Source of the DNA: Escherichia sp. E1V33
GTDB lineage: Bacteria > Pseudomonadota > Gammaproteobacteria > Enterobacterales > Enterobacteriaceae
Length of the DNA stretch: 64,000 nucleotides
Assembly: GCF_004211955.1 (NCBI RefSeq)
Contig: NZ_RHJI01000033.1
Coordinates: 1-64,000 of the forward strand
Direction: 5' to 3'
Part shown: positions 45,847 through 55,071 of the stretch, in pieces
How positions within the stretch are numbered: the first letter of the stretch is position 1
How the letters are laid out: each line of letters opens with the position of its first letter
Made by a program: the position numbers and the translations under genes
The notes under the pieces: model-generated
What the model was told of the DNA's origin: nothing
The model's database searches: none
Seen by the model: only the letters and a program-made list of their open reading frames with translations

Positions 45847-46244
45847 GTGGCTGATTTACCCCTAATCACCTCAATGATCCCCGTCGTCGATACCGACGGC
45901 GTACGGGGAAAATAGACCACCTCACAGACACACGAGAAATCGTCAAACTTCCCCGCCCAGTCATCGCCCATCACCAAAATATCCGCACCGTACCCCCACA
46001 AATACTCCGCTTTCTGCTCCAAAGACTCCTCCAGAAATACACCATCCACGCACGCCAGCCCGGCGATAATCGCCATGCGGTCATCCTGGTGGTAAACCGG
46101 TGCCCTGCCCTTTTTGGCGATATTTAAGGCATCGGACGATACGCCGACCAGCAGCCGCGCGCCCAGCGTGCGGGCGCGTTGTAAAAGGCGCAGATGACCG
46201 ACATGAAACACATCGAAGGTGCCGAAGGTGATGACCGTTTTCAT
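45840..46244 (-). CDS. tagD: glycerol-3-phosphate cytidylyltransferase (TagD-like)
   Basis: 134 residues, the TagD size. Nucleotidyltransferase motifs: ITFGTFDVFHVGHLRLLQRA (HVGH), the central VYHQDDRMAIIAGL, and PRTPSVSTTGIIEVIR (the STT signature). Makes CDP-glycerol from CTP and glycerol 3-phosphate. It follows lfiJ by 2 bases, so it is the last gene of the lafK-lfiEFGHIJ operon and expressed with the flagellum. It supplies the donor for the C-terminal domain of the facing transferase. The symbol is by similarity. Confidence 0.9.
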   Translation of the reverse strand: MKTVITFGTFDVFHVGHLRLLQRARTLGARLLVGVSSDALNIAKKGRAPVYHQDDRMAIIAGLACVDGVFLEESLEQKAEYLWGYGADILVMGDDWAGKFDDFSCVCEVVYFPRTPSVSTTGIIEVIRGKSATY

Positions 46245-46246
46245 GG

Positions 46247-46681
46247 CTACTCCGCTAATTTATGCCGCAGCCAGCACTGAACGGCGATATCATCCACCGC
46301 TTTTTGCGCTTTCGCCGTGGCGCTTTCCTGTTGCTCGCGGCGTTTGTCGTCCAGCGTCAGGGCTACCACTTTCTCTTCGCACGCCGCCGCCGTCAGGTTT
46401 TTCTGCATTCGCGTGGCTTTGATTTTAGCCAGCGTTTTTTCCTGTTCCTGCCAGGCGATTACCTTGCGCAAAGTGCCTTTGTAGCCGCTGACGTTTTTCA
46501 GCGATTCCACCGACGCCGCCGCGCCCGCAGACGTTTTCTCCACCAGATAGCCTAATGCTTTGATATTGTTGTCATAGCCCGCGCAAATCTGTTTTTGCTT
46601 TGCCAGCTCGACGGTTTTGTCTTTGACCGATTTATCCCGCAGGCGCTGTAACTGCGCCAGCGTATCAATGATTTGTCGCAT
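46247..46681 (-). CDS. lfiJ: export chaperone/stalk protein LfiJ (FliJ-like)
   Basis: 144 residues, almost wholly coiled coil (IDTLAQLQRLRDKSVKDKTV, then VIAWQEQEKTLAKIKATRMQ). FliJ links ATPase to export gate. Two bases after lfiI. Confidence 0.9.
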   Translation of the reverse strand: MRQIIDTLAQLQRLRDKSVKDKTVELAKQKQICAGYDNNIKALGYLVEKTSAGAAASVESLKNVSGYKGTLRKVIAWQEQEKTLAKIKATRMQKNLTAAACEEKVVALTLDDKRREQQESATAKAQKAVDDIAVQCWLRHKLAE

Positions 46682-46683
46682 GG

Positions 46684-48021
46684 TTACTGTTCTGCCTTTT
46701 TGGCTGTGGGAAAGAGGATTTGCAGGCGGCTCTGCACCAGTTCGAGGGAGGCTGGTTCGCGCATCTCCTGGCGTAAAAACCGCTCGATGGCCGGAAACAT
46801 TTTCACCGCTTTGTCGACGCTGGCGTCCGCGCCTGCCACGTAGCCGCCGAGCGGGATCAGCGGTTTGATCTCCATGTAGGCGGCGTAGTTTTGCTTTAAC
46901 GCGCGGGCGGATTGCTGATGTTCCAGGCTGGTGACCTGATTCATGCAGCGGCTGATCGACTGGCCGATATCAATGGCCGGATAGTGCCCCGCCTCCGCCA
47001 GTTTGCGGGTTAATACGATATGCCCGTCCAGCACCGCGCGGGCGCAGTCGACAATCGGGTCTTGCTGGTCGTCGCCTTCCGCCAGCACGGTGTAGATTGC
47101 GGTCATCGATCCTGCGCTTTCGCTGTTGCCTGCGCTCTCGACCAGTTTGGGGATCATGCCGAATGCCGATGGCGGATAGCCTTTGGTGGCGGGCGGTTCG
47201 CCGAGCGAGAGAGCAATTTCCCGCTGGGCCATAGCGTAGCGGGTCAGGGAATCCACCAGCAGTAAAACGTGATGCCCGCGGTCGCGAAACCAGGCGGCGA
47301 TGGAGTGGCACAATTCGGTGGCTTTCAGGCGCATCAGCGGCGATTCATCGGCAGGCGCGACAACGACGATGGACTTTGCCAGCCCGTCCGCGCCCAGCGA
47401 GTGGTCGATAAACTCTTTCACTTCGCGCCCGCGTTCGCCAATCAGCCCGACCACCACAATGTCGGCTTTGGTCTGGCGGGTGATCATCCCCAACAGCACG
47501 CTTTTCCCCACACCGCTACCCGCCATCAGCCCGACGCGCTGGCCTTTGCCGATGGTCAGCAGGCCGTTAATCGCTTTCACGCCCACGTCCAGCGGTTCGT
47601 CCACTGAACGCCGGGTTAAGGGATTAACCGAGGGCGGCAGCGGCGGCAGAAGGTCATTGCCGTTCAGGCGGCCTTTGCCATCCAGCGGCTCGCCGAGGCC
47701 ATTCACCACGCGGCCTAACCAGCTTTCGCCAATCAGAATATCGTGGGCCTTTTCTTCCGGGAAGACGCGCGCCCCTGCCATCAGGCCGACCGGCTGTTTA
47801 AACGGCATCAGGTAGGTGATGTCACGATTAAAGCCTACGGCCTGCGCATCGATCAGCGTGTGATTGGCGCTTTCGATACGGCACAGTTGCCCGGTCATTA
47901 GCGGGCAGCCGACGCTCTCCAGCAGGATGCCGTTAAGGCGTACCAGCCGCCCGGCGACGCGGGCCAGCGGGATCGACTCCAGCGAGCGCAGGGCGTTATC
48001 GAAAGCAGAAAAATCACTCAC
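46684..48021 (-). CDS. lfiI: flagellar export ATPase LfiI (FliI-like)
   Basis: 445 residues. Walker A LMAGSGVGKSVLLGMI, catalytic GLIGERGREVKEFI, Walker B HVLLLVDSLTRYAMAQRE. Hexameric ATPase of the type III export apparatus. Overlaps the end of lfiH by 8 bases. Confidence 0.97.
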   Translation of the reverse strand: MSDFSAFDNALRSLESIPLARVAGRLVRLNGILLESVGCPLMTGQLCRIESANHTLIDAQAVGFNRDITYLMPFKQPVGLMAGARVFPEEKAHDILIGESWLGRVVNGLGEPLDGKGRLNGNDLLPPLPPSVNPLTRRSVDEPLDVGVKAINGLLTIGKGQRVGLMAGSGVGKSVLLGMITRQTKADIVVVGLIGERGREVKEFIDHSLGADGLAKSIVVVAPADESPLMRLKATELCHSIAAWFRDRGHHVLLLVDSLTRYAMAQREIALSLGEPPATKGYPPSAFGMIPKLVESAGNSESAGSMTAIYTVLAEGDDQQDPIVDCARAVLDGHIVLTRKLAEAGHYPAIDIGQSISRCMNQVTSLEHQQSARALKQNYAAYMEIKPLIPLGGYVAGADASVDKAVKMFPAIERFLRQEMREPASLELVQSRLQILFPTAKKAEQ

Positions 48022-48724
48022 TCTGCGACTCCGGCGTCAGTGTTTCTTGCAGAGCAGTCATGCATTGTTCCAGGCGATGCTCGCAGCCGATATCCAGTTC
48101 TGATTTATCGGTGATCACCCGGCATTCGCCCGGCGGCAGATCTGGCGAAGGCGTCAGCCCCCATTCGCTGACCTTTTCCGGCACCGCGTCGCGCAGGCGG
48201 TTAAATTCGTCTGTGCTTAACATCACTTGCAGGGTTTCCGGCATCGCCGGGAAGGCCGCCAGCGCCTCTTCCACCAGCGCCAGCAACTGCGTCGGTTGCA
48301 GCGCCAGTTCGCAGCGGATCACCTGGCGGGTGACTTTTTCCACCAGTTGCAGCAAATCTTCCCGCTGTTTGCGTTCGATATGGGCGAGAAAGTCGTTCAC
48401 TTTACCGCTGATGGCTTCCAGCGGCTGCGCCGCCTCAACAAACTGTTTGCGCCCTTCCTGCTGCCCGGCGAGGCTACCTTCGGTGTAGCCCTGGCGTCGC
48501 CCCTCGGCAAAACCTTGCTGATGACCTTCGCTAAAGCCCTGCTCCTGACCTTCGGTCATTCCCTGAGCAAATCCTTTTTGCAGCCCTTCCTGAAAACCGT
48601 CCATCAACTGGCGCTGGTAATCGGCGGCGCTAATGCTGGCTGTCAGCGGTTCTCCGGTCACCGCACGCTGGCGCGGCGGGAAACGGTGCAGGCGATAGCG
48701 CCCGCGCAGTGTTTCAATGGTCAT
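48014..48724 (-). CDS. lfiH: export ATPase regulator LfiH (FliH-like)
   Basis: 236 residues. It has a striking repeat-like middle of glycine heptads (GFQEGLQKGFAQGMTEGQEQ, GFSEGHQQGFAEGRRQGYTE), the GxxxG-rich helix typical of FliH, and a C-terminal V-ATPase subunit E-like domain. Three bases after lfiG. Confidence 0.95.
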   Translation of the reverse strand: MTIETLRGRYRLHRFPPRQRAVTGEPLTASISAADYQRQLMDGFQEGLQKGFAQGMTEGQEQGFSEGHQQGFAEGRRQGYTEGSLAGQQEGRKQFVEAAQPLEAISGKVNDFLAHIERKQREDLLQLVEKVTRQVIRCELALQPTQLLALVEEALAAFPAMPETLQVMLSTDEFNRLRDAVPEKVSEWGLTPSPDLPPGECRVITDKSELDIGCEHRLEQCMTALQETLTPESQSE

Positions 48725-48727
48725 GGG

Positions 48728-49738
48728 TTACTCCGCCGTCTGTTCCGCAAAGAGCTGTAGCTGAATTTCGCCCGCCTCTTCCAGTTCACGGGCAATGCCC
48801 ATGATTTCGCGGCGGATCTGTTCGATACGGCTGACCGGCACCGGCCCCAGACGCGCGGTGATCGCTTCCAGTTGTTGCACCTGACGTTTTGGCATTACCG
48901 CGTAAATCGAGCGGCGCAGCAGGGCTTCGGTGCCTTTCAGCGCCACCGCCCAGTCTTCCATCGGCACTTCGTCGAGCAGGCGCTGGCGCACTTCTTCGTT
49001 CTGGCGGCTGAGGATAAAGAAGTCGTACATCTCATCCTGGAGCTGCTCCAGCACCTCTTCGTCGCGCTCGCGCATCTGATCGAGGATCACCTGCTGGTTG
49101 CCCTGGAAGCGGTTGACGATATCCGCCGCCTGTTTAATGCCTTTCACCTTCGAGCCGTGTTCCGAAAGCACCGACAGGCCGCGTTCGATCAGGCGATCCA
49201 GTTCATCCACCACGTCGCGGTTGACGTCGTTGAGTTTCGCCACCCGATAGAGAATTTCGTTTTGCACCGATTCGTTGAGATACGAGAGCACCGCCGCCGA
49301 GATTTCCGGCGTCAGAAACGCAAGGAACACCGCCTGCAATTGCAGATGTTCTTCGGAGATCAGCATCGCTAACTGGCGCGGCTCCACCCATTGCAGGCGC
49401 GCCATTCGCGAGCGGATCTCATCGCCGTAGATACCGTTGATCACGCTGCTGGCGATCTCGGTGCCGAGGGCTTTGTTAAGAATGCCCTGCAACATGGATC
49501 GCGATGCGCCGTTGATCCCGCTCTGTTCGCGGAACTCATCAAAGAAGTTATTGATCACTTTGCGCGCCATGCTGGTTTTGACGCCGGAAAGCCGCGCCAT
49601 GTTTTCGCTCAGGCGCACCACTTCTTCGCGGCTGAGTTTTTGCATCACCGTCGCCGCCGCTTCTTCGCCCAGACACAGCAGCAGGATCGCCGCCTGTTCC
49701 AGGTAGCTGTTGCTCTTATTTATTGTCAATTCGCTCAT
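48728..49738 (-). CDS. lfiG: motor switch protein LfiG (FliG-like)
   Basis: 336 residues: N-terminal FliF-binding, middle and C-terminal torque domains. Charged torque helix region VRQRLLDEVPMEDWAVALKG, and QVQQLEAITARLGPVPVSRI. Overlaps the lfiF stop by 23 bases. Confidence 0.96.
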   Translation of the reverse strand: MSELTINKSNSYLEQAAILLLCLGEEAAATVMQKLSREEVVRLSENMARLSGVKTSMARKVINNFFDEFREQSGINGASRSMLQGILNKALGTEIASSVINGIYGDEIRSRMARLQWVEPRQLAMLISEEHLQLQAVFLAFLTPEISAAVLSYLNESVQNEILYRVAKLNDVNRDVVDELDRLIERGLSVLSEHGSKVKGIKQAADIVNRFQGNQQVILDQMRERDEEVLEQLQDEMYDFFILSRQNEEVRQRLLDEVPMEDWAVALKGTEALLRRSIYAVMPKRQVQQLEAITARLGPVPVSRIEQIRREIMGIARELEEAGEIQLQLFAEQTAE

Positions 49739-51371
49739 TGCTGGTAATCCATTGTCTGAGAACTTCGGCTACGCGATCGGTGTCGCTCATGGCCAGTTTT
49801 TGCAGGAACTCGAGTTTCACTTCGAGGCCGGAACTCTGGGACGGCAAGCTGTCATCACCGGGTAGCGACGGCAGGTCGACGTTTTTACGTTCATCTTCCG
49901 GCGTGGCGATCCACGGTTCGCTGACGGCTTCCGGTTCTGGTGTGATAACCGGCGCACGTACCGCCGTCAGTCGTTTCATCAACGGGCGCACCACGAAGAA
50001 CAGCAGCAACAGCGCCAGCAGGCCGCAGCCAATCAGCCGCACCCAGGCCAGCACGCTGTCATCTTTCCACAGCGGGATCACCGGTTCGACCGGGGCCACC
50101 TGCGGCACAAAGTTGAGCAGCGATAAGGTGAGATTGTCGCCGCGCTGGGCGTCGATACCGGCGGCATTGTTCAGTAGCGCGGTCAGTTGCGTGGTCTGCT
50201 CCGGCTTCCAGTTTTTCAGCGCCGGGGCGTTTTGATTGAGCACCACCGCCACGTTAAGGCGTTTCACCGCAAAGCCGGGATGCTGAATATGCTGGACGCT
50301 GCGGTCGTAAGAGTAATCGCGCTTGCTTTCGCTGTGTTTTGAAAGCGCTTCCGGCGAGCGGTTTTCGTCGGCGGGCGTCGCACCGTTGGTGATCTGATTA
50401 GGCGCAACGGGCGGGCGGTTGCTGAGCGAACCGGGTACACCCATCGCCACCTGATTGGTGTCGCTGTCCAGCACGCTCTCTTCGCGGTTGATTTTCGGCG
50501 CGTCGCCGTAGTGTTCCTGGGTTTCGTCGATGGTGCTGAGGTCGAGATCCGGCATTACGCTGACGCGGTAATTCCCGCTGCCGACCAGCGAATCCAGCAC
50601 GTTCGCCACGCTGGCGCGGGTTTTGTCCTGGATGTCTTTAAGGATCTGATCGCGTTTACGGGTAGCGGCAGAAACCGCCTCGCCTGCGCCGATGCCGTCG
50701 GTCAGCAGATTTCCCGCCTGATCGACGACGCTGACTTTGCTGGCGTGCAGCCCCGGAATACTGCCGGAAACCAGATGCACGATGGCGTTCACCTGGTCCA
50801 TGTTCAGCTTCGCGCCATAGTGCAGGCGCACCACTACCGAGGCGCTGTTTTGCGGCACATCGCTGACCACAAACGAGCTTTCTTCGTTGAGCGCCAGATG
50901 CACCCGCGCGCTCTCCACCGCGTCCAGCGACATGATGCTCTGCGCCAGTTCCCCTTCGAGGCTGCGTTTGTAGCGCACGTTCTGCACGAACTGGCTGCTG
51001 CCGAGCACTTCGTCTTTGTCCATCAGCTCGTAGCCGCTGGGCAAAATCGCCTGCACGCCTTTGGCGGCAAGGGTCATGCGCGTTTTCGACAGTTCATCTT
51101 CCGGCACCAGTATCTGCCCGCTCTGCGGGTCGATGCGGTAGGTGAGCTTTTCGCCGTCCAGCACGGTGACAATCTGCGACACGGGCAGATTTTCCTGGCG
51201 TCCGTAGAGCGAGACGTAGCCGCGATTACCGGTCCACAGCACGCTGACGATAATCGCCGTCGCCGCCACGGCAAGCCCCACTCCCGCCATCAACGCCCAG
51301 CGTTTGTTATCTGCGAGACGCAGTCGAAACGCCGGAAACGCCTGGGTTAACTTCTTTATTTGTGCATTCAT
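49716..51371 (-). CDS. lfiF: MS-ring protein LfiF (FliF-like)
   Basis: 551 residues. Two membrane segments (WALMAGVGLAVAATAIIVSV near residue 26 and RLIGCGLLALLLLFFVVRPL near 440), periplasmic ring-building motifs (SARVHLALNEESSFVVSDVP) between, and the C-terminal FliG-binding tail with VAEVLRQWITSNE. Base of the motor. Confidence 0.97.
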   Translation of the reverse strand: MNAQIKKLTQAFPAFRLRLADNKRWALMAGVGLAVAATAIIVSVLWTGNRGYVSLYGRQENLPVSQIVTVLDGEKLTYRIDPQSGQILVPEDELSKTRMTLAAKGVQAILPSGYELMDKDEVLGSSQFVQNVRYKRSLEGELAQSIMSLDAVESARVHLALNEESSFVVSDVPQNSASVVVRLHYGAKLNMDQVNAIVHLVSGSIPGLHASKVSVVDQAGNLLTDGIGAGEAVSAATRKRDQILKDIQDKTRASVANVLDSLVGSGNYRVSVMPDLDLSTIDETQEHYGDAPKINREESVLDSDTNQVAMGVPGSLSNRPPVAPNQITNGATPADENRSPEALSKHSESKRDYSYDRSVQHIQHPGFAVKRLNVAVVLNQNAPALKNWKPEQTTQLTALLNNAAGIDAQRGDNLTLSLLNFVPQVAPVEPVIPLWKDDSVLAWVRLIGCGLLALLLLFFVVRPLMKRLTAVRAPVITPEPEAVSEPWIATPEDERKNVDLPSLPGDDSLPSQSSGLEVKLEFLQKLAMSDTDRVAEVLRQWITSNERIDNK

Positions 51372-51375
51372 AGGG

Positions 51376-51717
51376 TTAGATCGACATACTCATCAGATCG
51401 TTAAATCCGGTGGCGATTTTATTGCGCACCTGAACCAGCGCGGAGAAAGAGAGCGACGCCTGCTGGCTGGCGATCATCGCGCCTGCCAGGTCATCGCTTT
51501 TACCCAGGTCGACAGCCGTTTGCTGCTGCTCCGCCACCTGCTGGAACTGGTCAACGTGACCGAGCGCGCCCTGCATAATGCGGTTAAACGAAACGTCCGG
51601 GTTGGTGGAACTGAAGGTCATGGCGGGCAGCACTGGCGCCTGGGCGTTGGCCTGCATCCGCTGCACGTCCTGCATGATTTGCGCCTGCATGGTGCTGTTG
51701 ATTGTGGTAATGCTCAT
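51376..51717 (-). CDS. lfiE: MS ring-rod adaptor LfiE (FliE-like)
   Basis: 113 residues, FliE core FSSTNPDVSFNRIMQGALGH and LSFSALVQVRNKIATGFNDL. Four bases before lfiF. Confidence 0.95.
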   Translation of the reverse strand: MSITTINSTMQAQIMQDVQRMQANAQAPVLPAMTFSSTNPDVSFNRIMQGALGHVDQFQQVAEQQQTAVDLGKSDDLAGAMIASQQASLSFSALVQVRNKIATGFNDLMSMSI

Positions 51718-51731
51718 TTTTAACTTCCGGG

Positions 51732-52718
51732 TCAGGAGAAAACTTCGATACCTTGCTTGCGCATGGAGGCCAGCCGATAGCGCAGTGCGCGCGGGGTAAT
51801 GCCTAACAGGTCGGCGATTTTGCTGCGGTTGCCCTGATATTTACGCATCAGGTCGGCGATATATTGATATTGCGCGCTTCGTCCGTGCTGGCCTAAATCG
51901 CTGGTTTCGGCAATGTGGACGGCGGGCTGAGCAGGCCATTGCAGTTCGCTGTGGTCGGCAATGGTCGTTTCCGGCAGGCCTAAGGCATCCGGGTAAATCA
52001 CGCCGTCGCGGTTTAAGATCATTCCCCGCTGAATGGCGTTCTCCAGCTGGCGCACGTTGCCGGGCCAGCGGTAATTGAGCAGCGCACGGCGGGTAGATTC
52101 TGAAAGGGTGATATTTTTCACCAGCACCGTGGAGTATTTTTTAATAAATGACTCAGCCAGCGGAATAATATCGTTCAGACGTTCGCGCAGCGGCGGCATG
52201 GTAATAGGAATAACCGCCAGACGATAATAGAGATCTTCACGAAAACGCCCGGCAGCCACTTCCTGTTCAAGGTTTTTATTGGTGCAGGCAATCAGGCGAA
52301 AATTGAGTTTAATTTGTCGGTTGCTGCCTAATCGCTCAACCTGCTGTTCCTGCAATACGCGTAATATTTTGGCCTGTAATGCCAGCGGCATATCGCCAAT
52401 TTCATCGAGCAATAAGGTGCCGTTATTCGCCAGTTCCATTTTTCCAGGGACGCTGGCAATCGCGCCGGTAAATGCACCTTTGTCGTAGCCAAATAACGTG
52501 GCTTCCAGCATGTTTTCCGGGATCGCCGCGCAGTTCACGCCGATATAGGGCGCGTTATCATTTTCACCAAAGGCTACGGTGTGAATATATTTCGCCACGC
52601 ACTCTTTGCCCGCACCGGTTTCGCCCTGAATGAGCACCGGTACGTTAAAAGCGGCGACACGCTTTGCCAGAGTAAAAGCGTTAATGCTGGAAGCGGCAGT
52701 TGCAATAAGTTCAGACAT
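51732..52718 (-). CDS. lafK: sigma-54-dependent activator LafK
   Basis: 328 residues. AAA+ domain with Walker A QGETGAGKEC, the sigma-54 loop GYDKGAFTGA, Walker B LLLDEIGDMP and arginine finger region, then a Fis-type helix-turn-helix (RSKIADLLGITPRALRYRLA). No N-terminal receiver domain: the AAA+ part begins at about residue 5, so activity must be set by abundance or a partner protein. Expected master regulator of the early lateral genes in place of FlhDC. Heads lafK-lfiEFGHIJ-tagD. Confidence 0.95.
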   Translation of the reverse strand: MSELIATAASSINAFTLAKRVAAFNVPVLIQGETGAGKECVAKYIHTVAFGENDNAPYIGVNCAAIPENMLEATLFGYDKGAFTGAIASVPGKMELANNGTLLLDEIGDMPLALQAKILRVLQEQQVERLGSNRQIKLNFRLIACTNKNLEQEVAAGRFREDLYYRLAVIPITMPPLRERLNDIIPLAESFIKKYSTVLVKNITLSESTRRALLNYRWPGNVRQLENAIQRGMILNRDGVIYPDALGLPETTIADHSELQWPAQPAVHIAETSDLGQHGRSAQYQYIADLMRKYQGNRSKIADLLGITPRALRYRLASMRKQGIEVFS

Positions 52719-53104
<386 letters not shown>

Positions 53105-53956
53105 ATGCTGAAGTACAGTAAAACGCCAGGCATCTTTAAATTAGAAGGTAATCGGCTCGGACGCCCCTACCATCGCCTGCCGACCCTGTTTACGGGGAAT
53201 TTTGACGTGATTGATTCGCATCTTGGCAGCTACTTTCTCAAAAAGCATCGCAGCAATATCACCTTAAAAAAGATTGGCTGCGAAATGGATATTATTAATA
53301 AAAACGCCGAACTGATGGTTTCCCAGGTCGGGCATCTGGCGTTTGATATTGATCGCTCCTTATTGTTAATGCTGCTGGGCAATTTTTATGGTCTGGAGTC
53401 GTCTCTGGAAGAGGCTAAAGCGCATAACGGCCTGCCGACCAAAACCGAAACACGATTAAAGAACCGCCTGGCGCTGGATATCTGCACGCTGATATTTAAT
53501 CTGCAAACCTCCGGTATTGCGCTGAAATTGAAACTGGACAGCAGCACGGTAATTACCCACTGGGCGTATCAATTAACCTTTACCCTCGCGGGCGATGAAG
53601 AGAGCAGTTTTCGTATTTTGCTCGACGACGCCCACACCGATTTTATTTTAAATCTGATCCGCCACAGCGAGCACAGTAAACCACAGCAGGTGGCGAAATC
53701 CGTTAATAAACCGGCCCTGATTAAAGAAATCATCCGCTCCCTGCCGCTGACCCTGAACGTCAAAATTGCCGAGCTGTCGCTGAATGTCGCGGATCTCACG
53801 CAGATAAAAGCCGGGGATATTTTACCCATTTCACTGGGAGAAACGTTCCCGGTAGCGATTGGGCAATCTGAATTATTTAGCGCCCTGATTGTGGAAGACA
53901 AAGACAAGCTGTTTTTGTCGGAGCTGGCGGGCAAGAATGAGAATAGCTATGAGTAA
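53105..53956 (+). CDS. lfiM: motor switch protein LfiM (FliM-like), without CheY-binding N terminus
   Basis: 283 residues against 334 for the main-system FliM. The middle domain is recognisable, with a C-terminal SpoA domain (VKIAELSLNVADLTQIKAGD, ILPISLGETFPVAIG). The first 25 residues (MLKYSKTPGIFKLEGNRLGR) contain no acidic LSQxEIDALL motif, the CheY-P docking peptide of FliM. First gene of lfiM-N-P-Q-R-lfhB-lfhA. Overlaps lfiN by 8 bases. Confidence 0.9.
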   Translation: MLKYSKTPGIFKLEGNRLGRPYHRLPTLFTGNFDVIDSHLGSYFLKKHRSNITLKKIGCEMDIINKNAELMVSQVGHLAFDIDRSLLLMLLGNFYGLESSLEEAKAHNGLPTKTETRLKNRLALDICTLIFNLQTSGIALKLKLDSSTVITHWAYQLTFTLAGDEESSFRILLDDAHTDFILNLIRHSEHSKPQQVAKSVNKPALIKEIIRSLPLTLNVKIAELSLNVADLTQIKAGDILPISLGETFPVAIGQSELFSALIVEDKDKLFLSELAGKNENSYE

Positions 53957-54320
53957 GCAAGAAGATATTTTAGCCGGGGATTTTGGCCTCACTGATGAAG
54001 TTGCGCCTGTCGCAAAATCCGCCGACGCTGAAACGCTGGTCACCCGCCTGGAAGACCGTTTTTCCGACTCGATGACGCTGCTAAAACGCATTCCGGTGAC
54101 CTTAACGCTGGAAGTGTCATCAGTAGAAATAATGTTAGCCGACCTCCTTAACATCGACGACGACACGGTGATTGAGCTGGATAAACTCGCCGGGGAGCCG
54201 CTGGATATTAAAGTAAACAATATCCTGCTGGGCAAAGCAGAAGTGGTGGTGGTCAACGAGAAGTACGGCCTGCGCGTGCTGGAATTTAACACCCGCGATA
54301 TCAACGACCTGGCACCATGA
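53949..54320 (+). CDS. lfiN: motor switch protein LfiN (FliN-like)
   Basis: Start at 53949 (MSKQEDILAGDFGLTDEVAP, 123 aa), inside the end of lfiM. SpoA domain: RIPVTLTLEVSSVEIMLADL, LDKLAGEPLDIKVNNILLGK, AEVVVVNEKYGLRVLE. Stop overlaps the lfiP start (ATGA). No fliO-like gene follows, unlike the main fliLMNOPQR order. Confidence 0.94.
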   Translation: MSKQEDILAGDFGLTDEVAPVAKSADAETLVTRLEDRFSDSMTLLKRIPVTLTLEVSSVEIMLADLLNIDDDTVIELDKLAGEPLDIKVNNILLGKAEVVVVNEKYGLRVLEFNTRDINDLAP

Positions 54321-55069
54321 AACGCCGCACTCAACTGACGCTGGGCCTTGGGCTGCTGGCGCTCGCCCCACTGGCATTCGCCCAGGGCGGCGATATTGCG
54401 CTGCTTAACGTGGTCACCCACGGCAACACTCAGGAGTACAGCGTCAAAATTCAGGTGCTGATTCTGATGACCCTCGTCGGTTTGCTGCCGACGATGGTGC
54501 TGATGATGACCTGCTTTACGCGCTTTATTATCGTGCTGTCGCTGCTGCGCCAGGCGCTGGGGCTGCAACAAACGCCGCCAAACCGCATTCTGATTGGCAT
54601 TGCGCTCTCCCTCACCATGCTGGTGATGCGCCCCATCTGGCTCAATATTTACGACCACGCGGTGGTGCCGTTTGAAAACGATCAGATTACCCTGACCGAT
54701 GCGCTAAGCACCGCCGCGACGCCGCTGAAACGCTTTATGCTGGCGCAGACCGATAAAAAAGCGATGGCGCAAATCATGACCATCGGCGGCGCGAAGGGCA
54801 ATGCCGCCGATCAGGATCTCTCTATCGTGGTGCCTGCCTATGTGTTGAGCGAGCTGAAAACGGCCTTCCAGATTGGCTTTATGATTTACATCCCGTTTCT
54901 GGTTATCGACCTGATTGTCGCAAGCGTATTGATGGCGATGGGGATGATGATGCTGTCGCCGCTGATTGTTTCGCTGCCCTTTAAGCTGATGCTGTTTGTG
55001 CTGATCGACGGCTGGTCGCTGACCATCGGCACGCTCACCACCAGCATTCGCGGGCTGGGGCTGGGCTGA
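54317..55069 (+). CDS. lfiP: export gate protein LfiP (FliP-like)
   Basis: 250 residues with a cleavable-looking signal peptide (LTLGLGLLALAPLAFAQG), then four membrane segments. Motifs MTCFTRFIIVLSLLRQALGL, PYVLSELKTAFQIGF-type segment at about 175 and FLVIDLIVASVLMAMGMMML. Confidence 0.96.
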   Translation: MKRRTQLTLGLGLLALAPLAFAQGGDIALLNVVTHGNTQEYSVKIQVLILMTLVGLLPTMVLMMTCFTRFIIVLSLLRQALGLQQTPPNRILIGIALSLTMLVMRPIWLNIYDHAVVPFENDQITLTDALSTAATPLKRFMLAQTDKKAMAQIMTIGGAKGNAADQDLSIVVPAYVLSELKTAFQIGFMIYIPFLVIDLIVASVLMAMGMMMLSPLIVSLPFKLMLFVLIDGWSLTIGTLTTSIRGLGLG

Positions 55070-55071
55070 TT

